From: Megalonaias nervosa
Lineage: Eukaryota; Mollusca; Bivalvia; Unionida; Unionidae
Assembly: GCA_016617855.1 (NCBI GenBank)
Contig: JAECUM010000807.1
Location: forward strand, 1-64,000
DNA length: 64,000 bases
Direction: 5' to 3'
Shown here: piece by piece, positions 55,915 to 64,000 of the stretch
Layout of the letters: each line of letters opens with the position of its first letter
How positions within the stretch are numbered: the stretch's first letter is position 1
Notes under the pieces: model-generated
The model's input: the letters and a program-made list of their open reading frames with translations, nothing else
The model's database searches: none
What the model was told of the DNA's origin: nothing
Program-made: the position numbers and the translations under genes

Positions 55915-56125
55915 GTACCATATGTACTCACTTATGAGCCCAACTGCAAACTGAACAGACCCAGATCTGCCATCACACAATGCTACGCAGATATGAGTCT
56001 ATGCAGTTTGCAAGGAGTAATCAGAAAAACAAACATCATAGACCCTGATCTGCATGTGCATTATGTGACGACAGATCAGGATCTTTGTCATTTGCAGTTT
56101 TGGCTTGACTTTTAAGCAAGGCAAG
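55915..56125. mobile_element. Foldback MITE, family F, copy 4
   Basis: Starts TACCATATGTACTCACTTAT then GAGCCCAACTGCAAAC and ends TTTGCAGTTTTGGCTTGACT then TTTAAGCAAGG, an inverted counterpart. It contains CCAGATCTGCC and CCTGATCTGCATGTGCATTA as in the other copies. Confidence 0.75.
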
Positions 56126-56165
56126 ACAGTACCTATCCTCTTTATGGCTGGATGGACTTTTATCA

Positions 56166-56236
56166 CTGAAATAAAGATATTCTATCAATGAAGTGAAGAT
56201 ATTCTATCAATGAAATAAAGATATTCTATCAATGAA
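56166..56236. repeat. 22-bp tandem repeat, three units
   Basis: Unit TGAAATAAAGATATTCTATC plus AA, three copies with one A/G change. Confidence 0.85.
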
Positions 56237-56287
56237 ATTAAGCTCAAAAATATTGAAATAAAGATAAAAGATATCAGCAGGCACACG

Positions 56288-56470
56288 TCTTGTAAGGGCT
56301 GTTCCAATAAAACATATATCCCCCCGGGGACGGCACTTCCAAAAAACTTTTGTAGGAGGTTGTGTTTCAAACTATTTTGATTCTGACAGTGGAAGGTTGA
56401 TTAGGAAAATCACTTCTGTTGTGGGTTGTGTTAACAAAATGAGAAATCGCTGGTGGGGTTGTCAGAAAAA
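56288..56470. mobile_element. MITE-like piece, family I, copy 2
   Basis: Begins AGGGCTGTTCCAATAAAACA with CCCCGGGGACGGCACTTCC, then TTCTGTTGTGGGTTGTGTTA, all shared with 63360-63507. The right inverted end is missing or diverged. Confidence 0.6.
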
Positions 56471-56499
56471 ATAACGAATATATATTTAAAATCGCATCT

Positions 56500-57260
56500 A
56501 ACCCCCTCCTAGCGGTCTAACGTGAATAAAACATTGGGTCGGAAAATGATGCCAGTACAAGCGAGTGCACCTAATTTGTACGAATTCGCATACTTTTAAA
56601 GCAGTAATACGCGTTCCCCAAATTACGTCAACGTTGCGGATATAAAACGTGCTTTGCGCAGTATGCAATTTTTATTCAACTTTTAACTTTAAAAGTGCAT
56701 TTCGCGACGTAATTCGCGCTACCAGTAGCAGTGTAGCAGCGTTTGATGCGACATCCAGATTCAAGAAGGCAGACGCTAAAATAGCTGGATACTTCGGTTC
56801 GACATGAATGGCTGTTAAACTAAATTTGATTGGTTCATTGGGCCCTGGAACAAGCATTTATGGGAGTTTTAACCTTACTTTCATCATGGAAGTTTTACAA
56901 ATGCATGTTTCAAATAAAGGCCACACAGGAAACCAAAATGGCTGAATCACAACAGGGTATGTCGTCAGACGATGTTTTCAGTCGGCAAATACTGGCTGGT
57001 GATAGCTATGATGACAATGAATTTCATGTATATCAGTCTGTTGGACATTGGGAAAATGTCACTGGAAATACCAGTGTGTGATTTTGGGCCCAAAATTGAT
57101 GTTGAGTGCGAGTCCGATGTACATGTTGGATGGACAGGATGCCGGTTATATTTATTCAAGATACTCATGTCTGAACAAGCAGACTATGGGAATGTTGGAC
57201 TTAAAACCCTAATACAGCATTATGGAAGAGAAAAAATCTGGCATAAGAGGTAGCAGAGCA
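56500..57260 (+). other. CpG-rich patch followed by a broken, unassigned coding segment
   Basis: From 56510 to about 56800 CpG dinucleotides are frequent (ACGCGTTCC, TTCGCGACGTAATTCGCG), unlike the surrounding AT-rich sequence, and a TATAAAA lies at about 56641. Downstream, CCAAAATGGCTGAATC gives a well-placed ATG at 56937. It opens MAESQQGMSSDDVFSRQ and stops near 57081, while the next frame continues to 57253 (ECESDVHVGWTGCRLYLFKI). The product was not recognised. It could be a retired host gene start, a retrocopy or a transposon. Confidence 0.35.
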
Positions 57261-58195
57261 CTGATTCATGGAAGTGAATCTTTGGCAGAGTTCATGTTAG
57301 TGAAAACTTTTCTTTTTGGAACAGAGATATCGAAGAGAATACCCATGGCCATGGGCCCATACCTGTGAGATGTTGAAAATTGCACAACCATAAAGAACAG
57401 TAACTTGTTCAGGCTAGTTATGCATATGCACTTCAGACAGCAGGCAATGAAAGGGAGTTCTCAGCACAGAATAATATTCGTACACAGAGGAGGAGGATCA
57501 TATTCAGAAACAATCAACATATTAATGCTCATAGAGAACATCAGAGAATCCCCATACAACATAATTGTGTGTAGATCTCTAGTTGGCAGAACCACTATGG
57601 CAACAAAAGAATAATGAGACTAACTTTCATATCATGCAGATGTATTACCAAATGAAGTACATGCTCTCTATGTGCAAAAATTAAATGACATTAAGCATAA
57701 GAAACTGACTGAACTGTGTAAACTCAAAGCAAGATGGATAAAATTTGTCCTGTTTGTGTTTGGTTATTCCTATGTATATTTTGTGATATTTTCTGCAGAC
57801 CTTTTGGCACTTAGTTCCAAGCCATCATTTGGTATTTGTATTACAAATTGGATTACTATTATCTAGTACACAACATTTTGAAGCAGTGTCATTAACTAAT
57901 GATGAAATTGATGAAAAAATACTTGATGTCATTCTGATATATGGATTCTTTACTACACTACTAATCTGTTTCATCCTGATTCTTTTTACCATCTCCTTTA
58001 GTTTTACTGGTACCAATACTTTTAATAAAATTGTAACTTCTATTTTCTTACGGTCTAAATATTTGTGATCATGTATTAAAGGTGTGATAAAGGTAAAATG
58101 TGCATAGTTTTGTTGTAAAATCTAAAACTATTAATTAGCAAGAGACTAAAGTATAAAGTGGGTCAACTTCATGTGTGCAAAAATTATTGCCATCA
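57261..58195. other. Unassigned sequence
   Basis: Open frames at 57405-57614 and 57672-57866 contain no recognised motif. They may continue the broken coding segment upstream. Confidence 0.3.
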
Positions 58196-58199
58196 GAGG

Positions 58200-59340
58200 T
58201 CTCACTAGCATTTTAAAACTAGGAGTCCAGGACTCCTAATTTGGTAAAAATAGGAGTCCCACCAGCAAAAGTTGCAGTCCCCACTAAGCCAGGCATCACG
58301 TACTTTCTTCTTACACTTGGCTACTGTCGCATCCGAACTATCAGTTCTAGCAACTTTAGCACATTTCTCAATCTCTTTGAAATCTTCTTCATTTTTCCGT
58401 TTAACCCCAAAATACTTGTCTAAATTTGCAAACAGCATTTTGTCCAAGTCTCTTGATTTCAAGTTCACAGGCAATATTTATACGGCAACAATTGGAAATG
58501 AAATCAATAACAGTGATCGCATTGGGCTTTGCCAGTGTCGCAAATTGTAATTTTGTTTTCCTTATTGGCGACAAAATATACCATCTGGCGATATTTTTGG
58601 CAACAACATTTTTGGCTGATAAAAAAGGTATATGCAGTCTTGGGTTTGGAGTGGAGAAATTCAAAGGCACCATGACAGGAAGCCGCAAACTTGGATATAA
58701 AAATGCACTGGAATCTATTGTTACATAAACAAATCCTTATTTCATATTGACAAACCACCCTAACAGTTCATTGTTATATCATAATCCGCTTATGCTGATA
58801 TCTGGCCTTGATACTGTATGCTGTAATATAATCAAACTAGCCATGCAACTGACTAGCTACAATCGAGCATCTCTGAGGGCGGGAACGTGAAATGACTACA
58901 GTCGACCACACGACGGCAATTAAAAAAAAAAGACAAAAAACAAAAAACAAAATAGTTTTGCTGCAACTTCAGTGAACACTGATTACCTCTGAAGCACCGA
59001 TATATACTCAGGAAATTTTTAAAAAAAAAAAATTGTCTCAATGTTCTACAATTATTTGATGTTGCCGCAGCAATAACAAACGGGTATTTGTTTGGTCCTT
59101 CAAAGGGAGCCTTTAGTGGCGCCTTCAATAACACATGCACCTTCATCAAAGCAAGCCGGCAACCTTTGATCAAAGAAGTCAGCAACAAACTAAAATAAAA
59201 GCATTGCTTCAGTTTTCATAGTGATTAAAACATATTTATTCTGCCGCAAAACTTTCTTGTTTGCAACAAAAACGTGCGTACGGAGGACTACTGTGGGGGT
59301 GATTTTCTGCGTCCCAAATCAAAAATTTGCGTCCAAATAC
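58200..59340 (-). mobile_element. Segment homologous to family P cargo, with TATA box and short ORF
   Basis: Read on the minus strand, 59330-58500 follows the interior of family P elements in order. Shared words include GAAAGTTTTGCGGCA, GTGTTATTGAAG, GGACCAAACAAATACC, GGCAACATCAAA, CATAAGCGGATTATGATATA and TTGCGACACTGGC. Below 58500 it diverges and reads GCCGTATAAATATTG (a TATA box), then an ORF from 58435 that starts MLFANLDKYFGVKRKNEEDF and stops near 58205. An LDKYF..KRKxEE opening resembles N-termini of hAT/ZMYM-type transposon proteins. No family P termini are present, so this may be the source, or a relative of the source, of the cargo. Confidence 0.5.
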
Positions 59341-61776
59341 GCGTAATTAAGCATTTCTGAGATCTCTGGCCATATTGCAGTCTTGTTAGAAACAACAGAA
59401 TAGTTGTACAAGATGTATTGTGCAAAGTTGTAGAATCAGCACTCGTATTGTAACCACATATTCCATTTAAATAATACTATCATTATTTCTGCATATTCCT
59501 ATCAGTTTTTCCCAAGTGGTATCAATTTCCTGATCTGATGTTGTTCGTTTCTTGTGCAATTTTTACACATCAAGAATTCTCAGTATCATTAAAAAACAAT
59601 GTAATCTGCACCAAATTGAGTTGTTTGGGAAGAAATTCATTTTTTAACCCAAAAATCACTGAACCTATGAGTTCTGGCATTAAAGTCTCACATTAAATAA
59701 CATTTAAAGTAGCCATGATAGTAATTTAGGATGCAACTGTTCTAATTTCACCTTTGGTATATTCAAATTCTGAATGTGAGGGAGGAACATGGTTCCAAAA
59801 TAAACACATCAGTTTTAGAACCTATTCATTGACTATGAATCAAGTATATAATCCGAGTCCAACTGAATTGTTAGAAAAATTTTAATTCTTTTGACAACAT
59901 CGTAATTAGTTGTAAAATACGGAGTAAGCCTATGGTCTTTCTGCCATCCCAACCAAGACCCCACCACAATCATGTGACCATGGCCAATGACATCACAGTA
60001 ATAATCGCTATACAACTAGAGATGACATCTCTTTGAGTATTTTGATTTCAGTAGAGCCTTAACAGAGTGGAACAGTAAGAAAGAGTGACAGATATTTAAG
60101 TGTTAGGGAGATATTTAACAATGGCTATTCCTCCTGCCACCACTTCCTCATTGGAGATCACACACACACACACACAAAACTTTGATTAAATCCTGAAATC
60201 CTGGCAGCATCCCTGCAGGGTAGATAACTTGACCATTTTATTTGATTTTATTGGTCTCTGGTTATCCCATGGTATTTCTGTTACTTGAACATTATCTTAC
60301 AGTGTGACCAGTCAGCATGGTCGAAAAAGGCATACAACCATTGAGAGTTGTTGAAGGACTAGCATTACTACAGATATGAAAGAACGAGAACCATACTATA
60401 AATCAGTGAAGATAAAATAGAGTATACATGGTTTGATTGTCCCTGATTGGTTGATAATGAAAGTAAGATTTTAGTAAAAAGAATCTTTAGAGAGCTTGTC
60501 CTACATGTAACTGATAAAAGTCAGGGACATTGTTTTATTAACATAATTTCTGTCACTTTACAGACCTGAGTTTGGAAGACTCGTTACTGAAATCAGCAGT
60601 TGACTCTTCTGTGTAGTATTGAAAAAACACATTTCAAATTTGTGTCAATCCAGAAAATGGTGCAGCTGTTATGGTTTTCTTTTCTCAAAAGCTGTCTTCA
60701 TAGATGTGTCTATACTGATACAAATGTGATCATGAGCACTCAAAATTTTAAGTTATTGAATATTAATATCATGGTGTTTGCACAGGTTTACAATGGGAAC
60801 TGAATTAGTACAGCGAGTCTTGAACTTTGAGTTTTGTGCAGAAACATGGAATCCAAGCAGAATACATCCAGAACTGTAGAGGTTTTCTATCTTGGATTTA
60901 GTCTCCCCGTTGCATTTCACATTGATATGCAAATTCACAAACAGTATAGTAGTAGGAAAAGTAAGTGACAAATTTAGATACATATCATAAACAAGACAAA
61001 CAGTATGTGGGGGGACAAGATCATAAGAACAGGCTGGAATGGAGAAGTATAATAACAACAATAATGAGTAGAAGTGTGCCTCTTTTTTGATGTGTGCAAC
61101 ATTATTTTCTCAGCTTCAGTAAGAAATTACATCAAAGGGAAGACAATAAAGGGTGTACAGTTAACTAAACCACGTGAATTTAGCTACTCAAATCGATTTT
61201 AACCTTCTGGTTATATCTGTTTCGGTCTGTTTCTGTCCATTCTGGTGATTATGTCCACTGAATCAGTATGATTTCAAAACAATTTGGCAAATTTAAAGAT
61301 TGAAAAATCTTTTGGCAGATTATGATTATACACTGTACTTCTGCCTGAGAGATGTGAATAATTTCATTTCTTGGTTTGTTGATTCTTGTTGTTGCTCAGT
61401 TCAAATGCATCACTGAAAACACTGATGCATTCTCATACTTTTGTTACAAATATTTATTACAGATGCACATCTCCATATATCGGTGAATATAGCTTGAATA
61501 AGTTATAACAGTTCTGGTTCGAACAATGGACACTGCTAGAGAAACTTTAAGTGAGCTAAAATGTAAACTTTTTGGCAGCATGTGATGCAGGATTGCTCAA
61601 GACTTCTCCATCTCGTATGTTTACCATGAAAAATCCATTTGTACCAACTGATGATGACTTTTAGGTAACTGTCAGAAAGGCATAATTGACAATATTCAAA
61701 GGTCTACAAAAATTACTAGAGTCAAAGTTTATAAACTCATACAGCTGTGGCAAAAATGATGGACTAGTACCTTTGC
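59341..61776. other. Unassigned AT-rich sequence
   Basis: A short CA run lies at about 60163-60177. No coding region supported; this is intronic if the gene continues beyond 64000. Confidence 0.4.
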
Positions 61777-62077
61777 TGCTGTTGCCACAGTTGATTAGTT
61801 GGTTGATTTAGTTTGGTTTGATTTTTTGGAGGGGGGGGGGTTAACAGTATATTGGGTGGAGGAAGAACACATTGGAGGCAAGTAATCACATGACAAGCAT
61901 CTTGTACCACTCTGCCTTGGAAGCCCCTCAGATCTGTATCACAAGACAGTCATCTTATACCATATGTATAAGTCTCGTATGAAAGACTAGAAGTGGGAGA
62001 TAGAACCTGTGACAACTGGATTAAAAGTGCAGAATGTTACTGCTAGACCATCAGTGATGATGATGATGCTGTTGACA
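61777..62077 (-). mobile_element. tRNA-derived SINE with target duplication
   Basis: On the minus strand the body begins near 62053 with GATGGTCTAGCAGTAAC (A box) and AGGTTCTATCTCCC (B box). It ends in a CAAACCAAACTAAATCAACC-type tail after a run of C. TGCTGTTGxCA occurs at 61777-61787 and 62067-62077 as the target duplication. The tail resembles the SINE at 54760, so they may share a family. Confidence 0.7.
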
Positions 62078-62269
62078 ATACAGTTAACTGCAATGACACT
62101 GATTTTACGAATACTCTGGGAAAAAATGATTCCTTGACTTTCATCCATTTTTAAAAATATAATTTATGATATAAAAATGTTTGACTTGCTATATTTCTTT
62201 TTTTTTTAAAACTTTATATTAGTCTTGCAACAAGGCATAAAAATAAGACGTCGGTAACTGAAATATATG

Positions 62270-62736
62270 TTCTTAGTGGTTGTCCATAAAGGACATCCAC
62301 AGACAATACCTGTTTTCCTAACCCCCCCCTCTCCCCTTGTCCACTTTTGTTCGCATGTGGCTTACCACCCCACCCCACCCCGGCTGCGGACGTCCCCATC
62401 TAGCAGGGTTGATATGTGGGCCATGTAATCAACCTCAGGCACTGGGGGCCAGACCTATGTATTAATGCCAACCCATTCATATATATTCTGTGGCACGAAT
62501 CGTACAAATTGAAATTAACAAATAATTTATACTTAGGTATCACCCATAAAAGACTTCTGCAAAACATACTGGAATACATGCAGTAGGCATAAAGCAGCTG
62601 TTCAACACAGAATATCAAAACAAAAAATACTAGCGTGCGGACATCCACAAGGTCCTTTAAACTCCCTCCAACCTTGTCCACATTTGAACAACCCCCCTCC
62701 CCCCATCTTTGCAGACGTCCTTTATGGATGATCCCT
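62270..62736. mobile_element. Non-autonomous TIR element, about 460 bp
   Basis: The left end has TGGTTGTCCATAAAGGACAT and the right end has GACGTCCTTTATGGATGATC, inverted complements with a few mismatches. C-rich tracts (CCCCCCCTCTCCCCTTGTCC and CCCCCCTCCCCC) lie just inside both ends, also in the same-facing CTTGTCCAC(A/T)TTTG context. No coding capacity. Confidence 0.7.
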
Positions 62737-63284
62737 TATAAGAAATGATATAGTGTAAAAGTTGGCAGAAATAATGCGACATCACTTTCACAGGCATTAA
62801 TGATTTTTTTCTGACAAATCATTTATTATACATTTACCAAAACATTTATTGAAAAAAATAATAACGGAATCATAGCATCTGACCACACATTTAAAGCAAT
62901 ACAAGATTTAACTATTATTCTAATCAAAAGCAGCATGCCTGAGAACAAAGAAAAATAGCAAAACATAGTGATCACTTTAGTAAACACACAGTTTAGTAAG
63001 GATACAAATTCATGATTTCCGTATTAGAATAGAAATCCCTAATATAAAATCTATATTCATAGACATTAAATTAGTAGTTATTAAGGGACTGATCAATGAC
63101 ATCTACAAATAATAAGCCACCAAGAAAATTTGTGATTTCACAGTATCAGAGACATACATGGCTGACAGACAAACAAACAAAAGGACAAAAGATTGATTAT
63201 AATGAATGAATACAAATAAAAATATGCAGTAGATTATATGATCTATAAGAATTCAGTAGATTACCTCCAGCCAGATGTCATTTA
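62737..63284. other. Unassigned AT-rich sequence
   Basis: No supported feature. Confidence 0.4.
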
Positions 63285-63507
63285 AATCGCTTCTGTCCCC
63301 AACACAATATTAAAATCGCTTCTACCACCCACTAACCCATAGCCAGAAATTATGTTTAAAAAAAGATGCTTCTGTAGGAGGCAGTGTTTTTCAATTAAAA
63401 CATATCTGACGGTGGATCATAATTTTTTTAAATTACTTCTGTTGTGGGTTGGTAGATTTTGAAAGTGCCTTCCCCCCAGGGGGTATATGTTTTAATGGAA
63501 CAGCCCT
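63285..63507. mobile_element. MITE-like piece, family I, copy 3
   Basis: Ends TGTTTTAATGGAACAGCCCT with GTGCCTTCCCCCCAGGGGGT just inside, and shares CTTCTGTTGTGGGTTG with the copy at 56288. ATCGCTTCTG(T/C)CCC repeats near 63287-63330. The left inverted end was not found. Confidence 0.6.
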
Positions 63508-64000
63508 AACAGTTTTAAGATATTTCAAATAATTTATAAGATGCATAAATTTAATTATATATTTTGCAATTTATACAAAATATCTCATAAAACTTAAACA
63601 ATATTTATTAAAATTTTCAAGATATATAATATAATTTTTAGAACACTCCATTCTGTATTTTTTTATTCACAGATACCTTGTGGACTTGATGATAAACTTT
63701 ACAACTTTCTTGGGCAATCAGGCCATATTGTGATTTTTAAAGGAACACTATGATGTAAATGTGATTGAAAAAAAACCCATTTCATATCTGTTATCTTAGT
63801 AAGTGCTTTTTTCTAAAAGAGATCTAACTATATTTATATCAGATCTATTCTTTTGCTTCTGTTAAGAGATCTTCTAAAGTTACAGCATACTTGACAATTT
63901 CACAGGACATCCTGTAAACAGTTAACCAGATAACTTATAAATTATACATGATTAATTTCCCTCTAGTATTTCAGTGAATTTCAGTACATGTAATCTGCAC
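63508..64000. other. Unassigned AT-rich sequence to the window edge
   Basis: No exon that could be assigned to the acyl-CoA synthetase was recognised here. Confidence 0.4.

Noticed and set aside
63825..63905. Minus-strand stretch after a CTGTTTACAG acceptor-like site that reads VKYAVTLEDLLTEAKE and a stop
   Set aside because: It slightly recalls the N-terminal part of acyl-CoA synthetases, but it ends in a stop with no donor and lacks any family motif. I did not accept it as an exon of this gene; it could at most be a terminal exon of a neighbour.
1..64000. A novel defence system, biosynthetic cluster or other multi-gene system
   Set aside because: The window contains one host gene and many transposable-element remnants; no set of adjacent co-oriented host genes is present.

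Overview
This is an AT-rich invertebrate nuclear window, most likely from a mollusc or another lophotrochozoan. That placement is inferred from the mix of repeats and from very large introns; no single sequence proves it. There is no operon-like layout. I found one convincing host gene. It lies on the minus strand and encodes an acyl-CoA synthetase of the 4-coumarate-CoA ligase / luciferase-like group. Seven exons lie between 55396 and 9343 and are joined by GT-AG introns of 1.6 to 12 kb. They give the C-terminal ~318 residues (motifs A4 to A10). The first ~200 residues (A1 to A3) were not found between 55.4 and 64.0 kb and probably lie beyond the right edge.

Right to left (gene 5' to 3'): exon A 55228-55396, B 53447-53615, C 41632-41729, D 32629-32773, E 29295-29377, F 17021-17186, G 9343-9467 with the stop. 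Two exon ends have been tandemly duplicated. Exon D's 3' end with its splice donor is triplicated at exactly 60 bp, giving in-frame and in-phase alternative donors. The last codons plus stop of exon G are repeated five times at 38 bp.

Most of the recognisable intron content is transposable elements, often nested. Intron C-D holds a ~5.4-kb Ty3/Gypsy-type LTR element with copia-like order (integrase before reverse transcriptase, as in Gmr1), flanked by 5-bp duplications, and a 1045-bp hAT derivative with an 8-bp duplication. Intron B-C holds two ~2-kb elements inserted at TA and ending in CAGTGTGACCCC-type inverted repeats, a DIRS-like tyrosine recombinase relic and hAT and MULE-like fragments. 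Intron E-F holds a non-LTR retrotransposon nested in a MITE-like repeat and a foldback MITE whose middle has expanded into a 40-bp satellite. Intron F-G holds a decayed intron-containing hAT-like transposase with another non-LTR element inside its own intron.

Right of exon A (55.4-64 kb) are MITEs, a SINE, a CpG-rich patch with a broken reading frame, and a segment related to the cargo of the two ~2-kb elements. Left of the stop codon (1-9.3 kb) is downstream sequence with a Penelope-like fragment, a 36-bp minisatellite and dispersed repeats. All similarity statements are from reading by eye; no alignment, identity value or database search was computed.
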